64,000 nt of DNA from Viridothelium virens (GCA_010094025.1 ML991784.1:310001-374000); one strand, 5' to 3'; counted from the first letter of the stretch, positions 1 to 11,639 are shown. Program-made: numbers and translations. Notes: generated by a model not told the origin, from the letters alone.

Positions 1-3000
1 GCCTGACGTCGGTTGAGCAGGCGAGGCGCTAGGAGCAGGTGCGTAGCGATTAGATGGAGGCATGCTAGTGGCGTTCGACGGAGGTGGATTGTAAGGTGAT
101 GGCCCACGAGCAATGGGAGGTTGCATGGGGGGTGCGAAGCTTTGAGAAGGCTGTTGAGGTTGCTGTGACAGCTGTGGTGGGGCATATACATTGGCAGCAG
201 AAGACGATGGTCGTGGAGGTGGTTGCATCATGGACGGAGGACCAGATGAAGGTGTTGGAGGAGCCTGACCGGCTTTTGGAGGGGGTGGTGGTGATTTGGT
301 TTGCCCGTACGGTGGACCAGAAGGCGGAGGGGGTGGGGACATCATTGCAGGCTGCTGACCAGGAAAAGGGGCGTTGATTGGTGTGGGAGCAACCCCTGGA
401 GTGGATCGTCGAGTAGGAGGCTTGCTCCCAAAATCGCTTGGAAGATCATTCCAATTTGCTGCAGTACCAGCCTTGGGCGGAGGCGGTATCCCTTGAGCTG
501 GAGTTGTTCCTGGAGGTGGTGGCGGGATTCCAGCAGGGGCCGCTGGTGCGCCGTGACCGTATTGGTTTGATTGAGGCATACCATATTGAGAGTTTATCTG
601 TGGCTGTGAATAACCGGGCTGGGAGTAGCCGGGTTGGGAATATCCAGTGGTGCTTGGGGGCACGTAGGGGTTATTCCCAGGAGACGAGGTAGAGGTCGCC
701 GGAGTGTAGGGTCCTCCAACCTTTGAAGGCACCTGAGGGCCCGGGGTTGGCTGGACGCCAGGCGCTGCGACTGCGGCACTGCGAGGAGCGTTGCGTCCAG
801 TTTGAATGGTCTGGCGCGGAGTAGCTCCTGGCTTTTTTATCGCTTGCTTGACACGTTCCTTTGCCGTTTGTGCAGCAGGGTACTGATCAGGAAGGAGGTC
901 CAAATACTTTTCGGCGACGGCCAATTGGCCATGGGCGGCTACAATATCGGAATACTCGGTGTATTTGGCATAGAGCGGAGCCAATTTCCAGTCTGCCGTC
1001 TTCCTCTGCTCCGGGTCCTGGTATTTCGTGACCAGTCGAAAGATCGTCACCTTTTCGATGAAGTCTTGAAGTGCTTTGGCGTGGATGGAAAAGCTTGAGT
1101 CGTCGTCAGTCTCCTCCATATCGGCTTTTTCAGACTCTTCAAGCTCCTGTGTCCAGATTGAGACAACCTTCTCAAGCTTGGATCCAGCCAAGAAGCAGAA
1201 AGAGGCATCTCTCCTGAGACTCTTGGGGTCTCTGCTTCCACTTATGCCTTCCTCCAGTCGGTCGCCGAGAGCCTCGCAGAGGTCCGGAAATTCTGCTTCA
1301 TCGGCGAAGGTACAGAGAGTTGCCATGACTTCCTTCCAATTCTCCAAGTCAGCATTGTGAACTACATCCCAGAGATTCTTGCCGACTATGGAGGCAAGTA
1401 GCCGCAAATAGTTCGGTCCTTGAGATTTCTTCTTGAGATAAGCAGCCTGGGCCTTGTCAATGCAATTCTGACCACCGCAGATCGCGATCATGAACGCGTC
1501 CGACATCCTATTCTCCTTTAAACAAGTGTCCAGAGCTTCCTCGAAAGAACCCATAATAAGCGCCTGCGTAATTTTCTTGTCGGCGTCAGATTCCGAGCCT
1601 GTGTAGATTTGGAATGGGCTGTTAGTCTTGGCTCCTTTAGAAGCGGCCAAGTCGGCCAAAAAGTTATCACCGTCAGCATTATCAGCATTGTCAAAGAATG
1701 CAGACCCGCCGTCATCCTTTGCTGGAGTAGTTCCATTTACCTGAGGGTCGCCATCTTTCCTATCCGCATCCGCCCTTTCGGAGAGTCCGTCGCCAGACTT
1801 CTCGAACCCTAGATACTCGACAAGCTTCTTCCTGGAATTTCCTGAAATCAGAGTCTCAATAACCCTCCAATCAGCCTTTTCTTCATTATTCTTGGCGCTG
1901 GCAATCTTTGCTTCGCACAGGTCATCTAGTCGCTCAGTGTTCAGTGATTTCTCGAACTTCTCCGTTGCATCACCAATAGCCGAATCGATAGCCACAGTAT
2001 CGATGCTGAGCTTTGACTTTCTTGATCCCTCTTCGACGGGTCCGAATTTTAACACCTTGCCACCAAAGCCAAAGGAGACGCCTGCTGGGGGTTGGAGCCA
2101 CTTCGGAGGCTTCGGTAGGCTGAAGGAAGCCCCTTGGGGTTGTTTTGGTGCGTTTGCAAAGAAGTCTTCACCGTCCAGCGCCTGCTCGTTCGTCGTTGCA
2201 GCTGCGTCCGGCTTCGTATTTTGTATCGTCTGGACGGAGATCTTCCCATCGAATGAAGCCGTAGCGAGAAGATACGAATGATGAGGATGCCATCTTGTCT
2301 CAAATGTCCAATTGGTAACGACTGGGAATTCACCGAAGGCCTGGCCAGTCCGCGAATTCCAGCAAATTGTCCTGTTATCTTTGCCACAAGACAGTAAGAG
2401 ATCCGTGTCTTCCTTACACCAAGACAGAGAAAGGACGCCCTGGTCATGCCCCTTCAATATCTTCTCCGGGGCATTGGAATTCCGTAAATCCCACATCAAA
2501 ATTAGGGGATCTTGATCGTTTGGTATTGCGGTCGCTAATTTTGTTGGATAGTCGGGATCCCACGCGATCGAGCTGACAGATTTTCTTCCATAGTTGTTCA
2601 GTGTTACGCTCTCTTTCTTTCCTTTGACATCCCAGACTGTGACAAAACCCCCACTACTGCCGGTGGCCATAATGTGCGGGACCTTTTTATTCCAGTCCAA
2701 GCAATCGATGTCCTCGGCTCTTGCAGCATTTGCGCCCAGTCTGAAGCCTTTGTCAGTGTCATTGATATCCGATATGTATATTTCGCCTTTTGCTCCAGCA
2801 GTAGCGAGGAGCTCGTGCCGAAAGGGGTTGAACTGTAGGCATTTTATTGCCCCGGTATGCTTGGATGTTCGCGAGATGAGTGCGTCACTAATGACAGTCA
2901 GATCAGAGTTGAGGCAAGTCAGCTATTGCTTTATCTCACCTAGAGTTATTTCTCAACTTCTCAGCATCCCAGAGATCAAGTGAACCATTCTCAAGAGCCC

Positions 3001-3331
3001 CTGCAATGATACCTTGCTCGTGGTCGCTGTTTGGTTGACTCCACGCTATGTCATGAAATCTTCGGAAAGTTAGCATCTGTATCGTCCTGTCTGAATTGGC
3101 TGTAGAAGTCGGCCTTGCTCACCTCGAGTCCGTTCCTATGCTAGCTACTGGCTCCAAGTCCCCGATTTGACTGTTTTTGTCCAGACCAAGATCCCATAGC
3201 TCGAGCTCTGTCTTGCTTGAAAAATCTGCGTCCACTGCACCAGCTCTTGTGCCAGTAGCAATAAGTGGTAGTCCCGAGCCTGGAAACCACGCAAAAGTTG
3301 AAGTCCGTGGAATCTCTCGTAGACGGACCAT
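1..3331 (-). CDS. sec31: Sec31, COPII outer coat subunit (3' end beyond window)
   Basis: Outer-layer subunit of the COPII coat, pairing with Sec13 on vesicles that leave the ER. Modelled exons are 3331-3123, 3059-2940 and 2887-1, with introns of 63 and 52 nt; they encode 1072 residues before the left edge, so the C-terminus is missing. The N-terminus reads [15 protein letters not shown], followed by [15 protein letters not shown] and LELWDLGL, the characteristic start of the Sec31 WD40 domain (about residues 1-330). An alpha-solenoid segment follows, and then a long Pro/Gln/Gly-rich region with polyproline runs and tandem YSQPG repeats, as expected for the Sec23-binding part. The start ATG is the first in frame and opens the WD40 domain directly. 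Head-to-head with the RRM gene. Identification is firm; the gene is cut only by the window. Confidence 0.95.
611..650 (-). repeat. Short tandem repeat encoding YSQPG units in SEC31
   Basis: An imperfect 18-nt tandem repeat gives the repeated peptide [10 protein letters not shown] in the proline-rich region of Sec31. It is in frame, so copy-number changes would lengthen or shorten the linker without breaking the reading frame. Confidence 0.6.
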
Positions 3332-3636
3332 TTTGGATGTTTCGAATTGTTTATTCCTCAGGATATGGTCGTCATATGGACTGAAGCCAGCAAAGCTTAG
3401 CGGTCTGAGGCGAAAATGCGCAGCCGAATTAATTATTGCACCGGGTGCATGTAAATAGGCTCCCTTCGTACGTCCACTTGGCCTTAGAGATCAGCGTCCA
3501 GTGGTGCGGCACCCTAGCCTGCTCTTGGTCCGCGACGCACGTGATATCAAAATCTCATGTTTCAGTTTCGCGTCGCCTAGTAGCCCATCGCTTACCTTCA
3601 GTTCGCAAGTCCTTGGAAAATTCCACTATACCCAAC
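3332..3636. promoter_or_regulatory. Divergent promoter, SEC31 / RRM gene
   Basis: 305 bp between two head-to-head start codons. It must hold both 5' UTRs and core promoters. I see no clear TATA box. An open frame runs through it on the plus strand from a TTG at 3436, but the family-like N-terminus starts only at 3637. Confidence 0.5.
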
Positions 3637-4150
3637 ATGTCAGAGGCTTCGCGACTCAAGAATACCGTCTATGTTGGGGGCTTAGACAATGCCGTGAGCA
3701 CCAATACACTGCATGCCGCTTTTGTGCCCTTTGGAGAGATTGTGGACATCTCGTTGCCTAAGCCGGATTTACCGTCAAATACAGACCCGCATCGAGGCTT
3801 TGGCTACGTCGAATTTCAAGAGGCAGAAGATGCGCGGGAAGCCATCGATAATATGGATCAGAGCGAACTCTACGGCAGGGTAATCAAAGTTGCACAAGCC
3901 AAGCCACAAAAGGAACAGAACGAGGGCTTAGGAAGCAAGACCGCAGTTTGGGAGCAGGTCAGTTATTCCGAATTTCTCAGATGAGCCATATTCACTGATC
4001 ATCTCCCAGGAGGGCTGGCTTGCCAAGCATGCCGTCAGCGAAGAGGACCGCCAGGTGACAGAACAGGCGCATGCAAGCTCAGAGTTGAGGACCGAAGACC
4101 CGATGCAAGGGCTGGAAGGTTTAGATGTTGCAGGACCGAAGCCGGCTTAA
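3637..4150 (+). CDS. RRM-only protein related to the N-terminus of cyclophilin E
   Basis: A 153-residue protein from two exons (3637-3957, 4010-4150) around a 52-nt intron. One RRM fills residues 8-85: RNP2 is VYVGGL (11-16) and RNP1 is RGFGYVEF (53-60). It is followed by a short tail, KTAVWEQ joined to EGWLAKHAV, and an acidic end. In animals this RRM type is fused to a cyclophilin domain (PPIE/CYP33); here the stop comes well before any isomerase domain, so this is an RNA-binding protein only, probably nuclear. The start was set at the ATG immediately before the RRM because upstream in-frame codons look non-coding. The exact RNA target is unknown. Confidence 0.88.
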
Positions 4151-5084
4151 TCATCCATTTGATTCTGTAAATGCTGCATAATAGCGACAGGCGTCAGAGG
4201 TGTTTGGGGAAGACAGATTTGGATATCGTTGATGTATTCACAGTGACTGAAATTTGACACCCGCCGTGATCCCATCCATATATCTTCCTCATCTATTCAC
4301 GATTACCTTGGCGACTTAGGCGCAGGGTTTTATCCACCCAGAATTTTCGGAGCATTGAGTAGATGGCGGCTAGAATTGCAGCGCTGTACTATTGTGAACA
4401 ATGACTCAGTAGATAAATGGGGCCAGTCTTACGCAAGGACAACGCCTATGCATCTCTGTCAATAAATTATCATCAGGTTTTTGGAGCTCGTTCACCTACC
4501 GAGAGGGATCAATTCAGGAGGGATCTTTTTCAAGGTGCGGAGCCGTTGGGAGATGGTGTGGGCTATTGTTGTTACTTTCAAGTATGCTCAGCATTGTTCA
4601 AGCATAACTAACCACTGTGCTCTTCTTTCTGCACTTCTATTAGTCAAGATACTCGATTGGCTTTGGACTGGGTGGGACATACCGGAACTGCCCGTCTCAA
4701 GGGAGCGGTTGCCCGCATCGAAAGGAATCTCGAAGGCTGCACACGCATAATTGGCGTAGCACGCATCCTGAGTGCCTGCATGGGAGCTTTGGTTGCTCGG
4801 ATAGCCGACATTCTGACTGAAGGAGTAGAGTAAAGACCGTTGAGGTGACAAGGAATGGAGGTGATCTGAAGAAGCCGCTCAATCAAACGTCAGAGGGTCC
4901 GACTCGAAGCTCTGCCCTTGTCGAATGCATAACTGCACAAAGTAGGTACACACTAGGCCACTAGCGTGGCCAGCAGCGGCAGCTCGATGATTCTACCACT
5001 TCAACTTTGACTTCACGTCTGTACTTCCTCACAAGCCACTCTCTTCGTTCTACCGTGACCCGACCGTATCTCTCAGCTACCATC
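4151..5084. other. Intergenic, RRM gene to COX12
   Basis: 934 bp between two plus-strand genes. It should contain the RRM gene 3' UTR and the COX12 promoter. Short open frames on both strands show no family resemblance. I see no repeat, tRNA or element. Confidence 0.5.
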
Positions 5085-5668
5085 ATGTCGGACGAGGACC
5101 AAGAACTCGAGACCAAGCCTTTCAAGTTTGTCACTGGTGAGGACCTTTTCCAAGATGAGCTTCCCCTAGTAATCCCGATGCTAACAGACATCTATCTCTA
5201 GCCGGTGCGTTCTTTACAGCTCTTCCCTACCTGACCTCGAAAAACCACATCAGTCTTAGCTAGAGCCTATATACCCCTGAGGAAATTCCTTGGAGAGGAA
5301 ATGCGACCCAGATTATCAGTCTGATACTGATGATCCCTTACTGATAGGCTTCGATGCCCGTTTTCCCAACCAAAACCAAACTAAGCACTGCTGGCAAAAT
5401 TATGTCGATTACCACAAGTGCATTCTAGCCAAGGGCGAGGATTTTGCTCCATGCCGCCAGGTACGAAGAAGAGCCTTGGTCGCGATAGCTTCTCAATTGA
5501 CGAATGTCCAGTTTCTCCTTGCATACCGATCACTCTGCCCGAGCGCCTGGGTGGAGCGATGGGACGATCAGCGTGGTATGTGATTCTCCTGATTGCAACG
5601 GGTAACAGCAGGTCACAACTAATTGATTGATAGACAATGGTACCTTTCCAACACGTCTAGATCAATAG
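5085..5668 (+). CDS. cox12: Cytochrome c oxidase subunit 6B (Cox12)
   Basis: Small intermembrane-space subunit of respiratory complex IV, at the dimer interface. Five exons are modelled: 5085-5136, 5202-5204, 5348-5460, 5512-5575 and 5634-5668, giving 88 residues. The twin-Cys fold is clear: [11 protein letters not shown] is CX9C and [12 protein letters not shown] is CX10C, as in Cox6b. The [15 protein letters not shown] block and WVERWDDQR are family hallmarks. The second exon is a 3-nt micro-exon (CCG); it restores the usual VTAGFDARFP, whereas skipping it gives VTGFDARFP, also in frame. Intron 1 has a GCTAAC branch point just before the acceptor at 5201, which supports the micro-exon. The protein is certain; the micro-exon is inferred. 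Confidence 0.93.
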
Positions 5669-5975
5669 ATACAATGTATGATACTACTTATAGGATGAGC
5701 ACAGAGACGGCTCTTATCTTTGAAAATTGGTGAAGCTGTCAGATGAAGAAATTGCCGTGCTAAGGCTGCGTCTAGCATTGCCGAGTCAAATGCAACGCCA
5801 TTCACTATGTTGCTACCCTCAGACTGACTGATTGATTTCTTCATTTTGAACTGAGTACAGAATATTTACAATTAGTTCAATATGCAGTGCCTTTGCGCTC
5901 ATGGCGGGCTCATCTGCGCACCCCCACGCCCTTGAGCCCCCATGATCGTGACCTATGCCGTCGACAGTACTTCGC
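5669..5975. other. Convergent 3' region, COX12 / DPL1
   Basis: 307 bp between two convergent stop codons. It holds both 3' UTRs. Nothing else seen. Confidence 0.5.
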
Positions 5976-7803
5976 CTATGCCTTATAGAGCGTATCTAAA
6001 AACCCATTTGCCAACTCTACCACAATACTCTTATTCGGCAAGCTACCCGCAACTCCATATAATGCCGCCGCGTCTCCTTTCTTCCCTTTGGCCTTTCCCT
6101 TACCCTCCGCCACCATTACCCTTTCCTTCTCCCGCTGCGCCTCAACCACCTCCCTCAGATCTTGCACCAGCTTCTCAACGTTCAGCACCATTGGCTTTGT
6201 CACGGCAACATGGATCGCCGCGGGGCTTTGTAGGGCGTTCAAATGCCATCCCCTCTCTCCCATTGCATCCGCAATATCATAAACCTCCAGTGTGTCCGAT
6301 GTAAAGGCCACCACGCTCACGAGCGGTTTTCCCAGAACCTTGAGATCCACGGACAGCACATCGTCTTCGCGAATCGCAGACTCGATTGCCTTGGCGGCCC
6401 CGACAATGGCATGGCAGGCCTCAACATAGCCATTCTCTCCAACGCTCATCAACGAAGCCCATGCCCCTGCTATCAGTGCACCAGGCCGTGACCCTGCGAT
6501 TGAAGGACTGACGTACACACCACCCGTCCAGTCTGGAAAGACGAAGTACTGATAGCGTCGTAGGGCCGCGGTGCGATACATGATTACACTGTTCCCTTTC
6601 GGAGCAAACCCGTACTTGTGCGTATCGCAACTGATGCTAGTAACACCCGGCACTCGAAAGTCGCAGTCGACAGACTCGAAGCCTGCACGGGCGAGGTGGG
6701 GGATGAGAAAGGAGCCGAGGCAGCAGTCGACATGCAGTGGCAACTTGTGTCGGAGTGCGAGACGAGAGAGGCCTGGGATGTCGTCAATGACGCCGTGGGG
6801 AAAATTGGGGGCGGAGCCGACGAGGAGAATGGTGTTACTGTTGATGAGGCGAGAGACTGCGGGAAGTGAGACACGATAGGAGGGGGCAGGACAGGAAACC
6901 AGGTGGACTTTGATTGAAAAGTATTGGCCAGCCTTGAAGAAGGCAGCATGAGCTGTCTCCGGTATGATCCTGTGGTTCATTAGTTGATGCCCTTCAAAAC
7001 TAGGCACATTTGCAAGCAGACATACATTTCAGGCTCCGTCACACTCCTTTCTTTCCGCGCTTTATTCCTCGCACTTAGACATGCCATCAATATGCTTTCC
7101 GTCCCTCCACTAGTACTCACGCCAGCACTTCCCTCCGGCGCGCTAAACATACCCAGTACCATACTCACCACTTCGGCCTCCATCTTCCGTACCCCTGGAA
7201 AGACGTCTGGATGGATGGGATTGCTCACGGTAAACATCCCAAAAGCCTCCGTCTGCAACTTGGTCATCTCGTCCCCGCCATGATAGACCGCTCCAGATAC
7301 AAAGCCATCTTCCCACCGCGTGTGTTTCATCTCCACGAGCTTTATCATCTCCGCCCGCACCTGCTCGGCGCTCCAACCCTCGGCAGGCAGCGACGTGTAC
7401 CGCGTGACGCCAGGCCCCGATGGGACAAGCTTGCGCTCGATGTTGGCCACACTGGAGGCGACCTCATTGGCGACGCGGGAGCGAACGCCGGGCAGGCGAA
7501 GAAACACGCCGTAAAGGTGACGGCGAGTGGCTTTGTAGGTAAGGATTAGGGTACCAAGGACACCATGGCCGCGAAGTTGGAGAAGGAATTTACGAGTCCA
7601 GCGAAGGAGGAAAAGTGCAAAGATAATGTTGCGAAGACTGGGCGCCACATGTCAGCTATTGATCTCGGTTTTCGAGAAAAAAATAAAGGGGTTGAAGCGT
7701 TGAGATCGTACATGTTGATATTGATTAAGAGGAGCTCTCTGCGTCGAGTAGGGTCACGTATGCTCGCCGGCACTTTTGCCGCAAGACTTGACGCTCCAGC
7801 CAT
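5976..7803 (-). CDS. dpl1: Sphingosine-1-phosphate lyase
   Basis: PLP-dependent lyase of the ER membrane. It splits phosphorylated long-chain bases to a fatty aldehyde and phosphoethanolamine, the exit step of sphingolipid catabolism. Exons 7803-7712, 7637-7026 and 6969-5976 encode 565 residues, close to the yeast enzyme's 589. A hydrophobic N-terminal anchor lies near residues 34-50 (NIIFALFLLRW). Then come the family blocks SGAVYHGG, VSTSGGTESILMA and the PLP-lysine motif CDTHKYGFAPKG with Lys353. Both introns (74 and 56 nt) have good branch points, and phase joins PEM to IIPETAH as in homologues. The start ATG follows an in-frame GTG that is not used here. Same strand as SEC6, 300 bp downstream of its stop. 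Confidence 0.95.
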
Positions 7804-8103
7804 AATGGGCAGCACGTCTATACATCAGCAAGCACTGAGCGCTTTGATCGGCTTCAAATATCTGCTGTGACTGTTCCAAGCAAGTTTTCGTTTTAGCAAC
7901 AAAAGGATGCGGACAAGAACAAGTCCGTGACTCGGTGAACTTCACATGTCATCTCCGCCCCTCATAGCGAACTCTCCAATCGGCATGGCCCGAATCCCTT
8001 TTGCCGAATTATTTGGCTATAACTTTATCGGGTAAAAAAAAAAGTCACTTGAAATCAATGTTGCCTGACCATTTCTTACTATTCCAAAAATCAGTTGATC
8101 TGT

Positions 8104-10401
8104 CTACTTAACTTTCCCCATGATCGTCTCCATTCTCCCCCTCTCAACCGGCATCTCTGCTGCCCTTGCCTTCACAGCGCTCACCATCGCCCTTTCAAAG
8201 TCATCTCTTGCCCTCAGCACTGCCTCGACCCAACCCAGTTGGACATCCCAGTATTCTTGCCTGAACTCCTCGAATACCAAAGGTATCGCGGCTTTGTCCG
8301 ATTCTAGCATCCGTACGAATCCATCCACCACGCGCCACTTCTGCTTGATCTCCGGAAAGACGGCATCGTAGCGGGAGAAGAAGTCGAAAACGCTGATGAC
8401 ATCGTCTTTAATCTTGTCGGTGAACGGATCAGTCCTGCGGAATTTGGCAGATCGGTTGCGAACACATTGAAGGTAGTTTCGAAGCAGGGTATCCGAGATT
8501 TCCTCGACCAGAATGTCGCGTAACGAAGGATGGGTTGCGGGTGCATATTCCTCGAGATAGTCTTCGAAGGTGTTGATGAGCTGCGCCATGCCTTTCTTGG
8601 AGTACCAGGCTGGCGTAAAGAATTCGGGTAGGGTGCTGCGGAAGTCGACAGCGAAGATGAGGTTGGCAAAGACGGAAAGGCAGTGTGTGGAGAGATCAAC
8701 GTATCCGTTACGCAGTGTGTCAAGGTCGCTAGTGGAGGAGCTTGCGTAGCCAGGTGATACGAGTTCGCTATATTCCAAGCGGAAGCGGGAGATAAATGAT
8801 TCGGTGCCGCTGGCCTCATCATCATCAATGCAAGCAATTTGGTCATTTGCAAGAGCAATGAGCCAGTCTTGGAATGCAGGAAACGATTCGTCAGGGGCCA
8901 CAGGATCTTTGGCATTAGTGTATTTTGCAGCCTCATCATCCACGAGTTGCTGCCACATCTTCTGACGGACTTTGAGACGCGTAAACATCGCATCTACGGT
9001 CCCCTCCACTACATCCTCCCTCGAGGAATTGCCAGCAACGATGAGTTGTTCCCGAAGCATATTCCACATGTCTGGCATGGTCTTGGTACGATATTCGCCT
9101 GCTCGGTCGATTGCCTCTTGATGATCCAGACGGTTGAAGAAATTTTGTCTGTCGGTTGCAGCCATGCGGTCTGTCCATTCTTCGACTGCCTTCGTAATGA
9201 TCCTCTGGTAATCTCGCACTAATTCGGCCTCCCTTTCATCGATGAGAGCAGGTTGCAGCTCTCCTTTTGAGACTCCAAGCTTCTGCATCTTCGCGTAGTA
9301 TTTGTCGCCCCAATTGATAATGGCCAGCATGTCTTTGGGTGTTAATGAAGGATCGTCAATTTTGGCAACCAGCCAGTCGTGCATGAGCTTGTGATAGATA
9401 TTCACATAAGTCTTGAAAATCTTCCACTTCTTTGGCATGAGGGTCTGCATCCCAAGCTTGACAGTGTTCAAATCATTGAAATACCATCTCACGTTCTTCT
9501 CAAGTTTATCCGAATCTTCGGCAAACGCTTCGTTCGACGCATCCATTTGACTTTGTGCATTCAACTCGATAGCTTTGAGAAACTTCTCCTTGTAGCCTCT
9601 CAACTCCTGCTGCCCACTCTCTATTGATTTGAATCTTGAAGCCAGATCCTTGAATTCTTTCTTCGCATCTTGCAACGCCTGTGCCTTCTTATCCTTCTTC
9701 TCCTCCTCTTCAACTACCAACGCCAGTCTCACCACCAAACCATTGTTACCGGACTGAACCAATGCAATTAGATTGATGCATGCAGCACCCACATGCTCAT
9801 CAAACCAGTCTACCACCTCATCTAACCTCGTAAACTGATCCTGCAATGTGCCCCCGTTTTCTAAGGGTAGATTGTTGATGAGCTCTAGCGTGGCATCCGC
9901 ATCATCAGAACCATTGAGCTGGCTCATCGCCGAGTCTCTGACATCTCTTAGTTGTGTCAATCCGTAATGAATTTGCAACAGGTTGGGCTGATTCTCCAGA
10001 TCCGCATCATCCTCCCTCAACAGCGTCTCTAGCTCATCTAGACGCACCCCAAACGATTCGATATTTTCCTTCATCTCTTCTACCTTCGCAAAATTCGTAT
10101 GCGTCTGTTGGACAATGTTGATGTGTGGAAAGTCGCGAATCATATTCTGCGCTTCGGCACAGAGTTTATCAATTTTCATCATTTCCTCCTTGATGAGATT
10201 GACAGTTCGTTGACCTTCTGTGATAGCAGACATGCCGGTCTGTGTAATTTCTAGTTGCTCTTTGAGCCCCAGCTTGAGTTGATCATCTACGGCGGCTTTT
10301 TTGCGCGTGAATTCGGATTTGAGGCCTGCGATCTTATCCAAGTCTTCCGGATGCCGGAGAAGCTCGGCGAGCTTGACGGTGACGGTCTCGACATCGTTCA
10401 T
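8104..10401 (-). CDS. sec6: Exocyst complex subunit Sec6
   Basis: Subunit of the octameric exocyst, which tethers secretory vesicles to the plasma membrane at growth sites such as hyphal tips. A single uninterrupted exon encodes 765 residues. The N-terminus is rich in coiled coil and contains the recognisable stretch VNLIKEEMMKIDKLC and NMIRDFPHIN. The rest is the all-helical Sec6 fold, ending in RGRMETIMGKVK. The length is usual for fungal Sec6. The ATG at 10401 is preceded by a short leader shared with the divergent MRPL33 gene. Identification rests on remembered family resemblance across the protein. Confidence 0.92.
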   Translation of the reverse strand: MNDVETVTVKLAELLRHPEDLDKIAGLKSEFTRKKAAVDDQLKLGLKEQLEITQTGMSAITEGQRTVNLIKEEMMKIDKLCAEAQNMIRDFPHINIVQQTHTNFAKVEEMKENIESFGVRLDELETLLREDDADLENQPNLLQIHYGLTQLRDVRDSAMSQLNGSDDADATLELINNLPLENGGTLQDQFTRLDEVVDWFDEHVGAACINLIALVQSGNNGLVVRLALVVEEEEKKDKKAQALQDAKKEFKDLASRFKSIESGQQELRGYKEKFLKAIELNAQSQMDASNEAFAEDSDKLEKNVRWYFNDLNTVKLGMQTLMPKKWKIFKTYVNIYHKLMHDWLVAKIDDPSLTPKDMLAIINWGDKYYAKMQKLGVSKGELQPALIDEREAELVRDYQRIITKAVEEWTDRMAATDRQNFFNRLDHQEAIDRAGEYRTKTMPDMWNMLREQLIVAGNSSREDVVEGTVDAMFTRLKVRQKMWQQLVDDEAAKYTNAKDPVAPDESFPAFQDWLIALANDQIACIDDDEASGTESFISRFRLEYSELVSPGYASSSTSDLDTLRNGYVDLSTHCLSVFANLIFAVDFRSTLPEFFTPAWYSKKGMAQLINTFEDYLEEYAPATHPSLRDILVEEISDTLLRNYLQCVRNRSAKFRRTDPFTDKIKDDVISVFDFFSRYDAVFPEIKQKWRVVDGFVRMLESDKAAIPLVFEEFRQEYWDVQLGWVEAVLRARDDFERAMVSAVKARAAEMPVERGRMETIMGKVK

Positions 10402-10708
10402 GATATGCTATCGTATTTGCATGGTTTGGAGGGAGTGTTGGGGAGTTGTTTTGGGGAGTTGTCTGACGTGAGGTGTTGCGGAGCGAGGCTAGGATCGCCG
10501 CGATTCCGACAACTGGGATATTCTTCTCAAGAAAAACCCTCCCTTGTTTTGTTTGCCAGGCTTTGTTAATCAAACAAACGGGAAAGTCCTCAAAAATGCT
10601 TCGTTAGCATACTAGGTAACTTCACCCTACTCCAAGTACTATCTTCTGGTTGCATCTGCTAATGCACTGTAAAGACTCATTGCAGCTAAACCAGTCAACT
10701 CGCTAAAG
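10402..10708. promoter_or_regulatory. Divergent promoter, SEC6 / MRPL33
   Basis: 307 bp separating two head-to-head start codons. No clear TATA box. It serves as promoter and leader for both genes. Confidence 0.5.
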
Positions 10709-10966
10709 ATGCCCTACTTTCGCATAACCCTCCTTCGCAGCGCCATTGGTCTCCCTCGATCTCGCGCTGGTGTCCTGCAAGCTCTTGGCCTCAGAAAACG
10801 AATGGCGACCGTCTATCACCCAGTGAGCGCCCAGGTAGCCGGTCAGATCTTCGCAGTTAAGGAGCTGGTAGATGTCCAGGAGGTGGCCGAGAAGATGACA
10901 AAGGAGGAGATGAAGGTGTCAAGGAGGCCAGACCCCGGGTACTACATAGAGACACGGGTGAGATAG
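10709..10966 (+). CDS. mrpl33: Mitochondrial large-subunit ribosomal protein uL30m
   Basis: 85-residue intronless gene for the mitochondrial counterpart of bacterial ribosomal protein L30 (yeast Mrpl33). It begins MPYFRITLLRSAIGLPR, the L30 signature strand and loop. It continues with LGLRKRMATVYHP, typical of the mitochondrial family, and ends RRPDPGYYIETRVR. Length matches fungal homologues. A possible donor (GGTGAG) overlaps the last codons, so a longer spliced tail is conceivable, but the direct stop gives a complete domain. Head-to-head with SEC6. Confidence 0.9.
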   Translation: MPYFRITLLRSAIGLPRSRAGVLQALGLRKRMATVYHPVSAQVAGQIFAVKELVDVQEVAEKMTKEEMKVSRRPDPGYYIETRVR

Positions 10967-11639
10967 AAAGATGACGGATTGATGTGGAGAACTTCGGGAA
11001 TGGAGGAACCCGGCTAAGAAGGGCAATGGCGAGGAACACGACGAAGCAGAAGTGACTGCACAACGGTGTACGTGGGAAGCAACGTATGCTACTACTTGAA
11101 AGGATCAAAAGCAGTTCGCAGTCTTCCAGGCTCGAGATGCAGTAGTCCTTGATCGCGGAGTGGGCCGGTTGTTCATACCGTCAATCATCTGCCATGTCAA
11201 AAGGAGCATTTTGGAAATCATCGTTTCCCTATGGATTTTGTGGAATTGACTGTAGATCCCGCAAAGAAGTCTCATTAGACATCGAAAGAAAGCTTTCGAA
11301 GGAGACAAGATGGCCAGCTTGTGACAGCGCCGGCGATTGATTCACGGACTCTTACACCAACGGCCGTGTCCAATTACCAGATAGGGAAGCAATTAAATAT
11401 TTTCCTTGGTGGGCCTGTGGCAAGGGTGTATACGCTACGGCATCTAGTCTTCTTTGGATAGCTTTCTGATAACACTACTAAGACATCAACAAGTAGTCTG
11501 GCTTCGGCGCCTGCTTTTTCGACTTAGCAGAGATCATCAATCCGGCATCGACGGCATTCAAGCACGAATGACAGGGTTCTCAGTGTGATCAATTGAAAAG
11601 AAATGATCTGATAATACAGCGCTCAGGATCCCTACCTAT
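10967..11639. other. Intergenic, MRPL33 to monooxygenase 3' end
   Basis: 673 bp between convergent genes. No frame with coding character and no repeat noticed. Confidence 0.45.

Noticed and set aside
5290-5583. 97-residue frame from a TTG covering the COX12 Cys motifs.
   Set aside because: It includes two introns read through; the spliced COX12 model explains the conserved parts.
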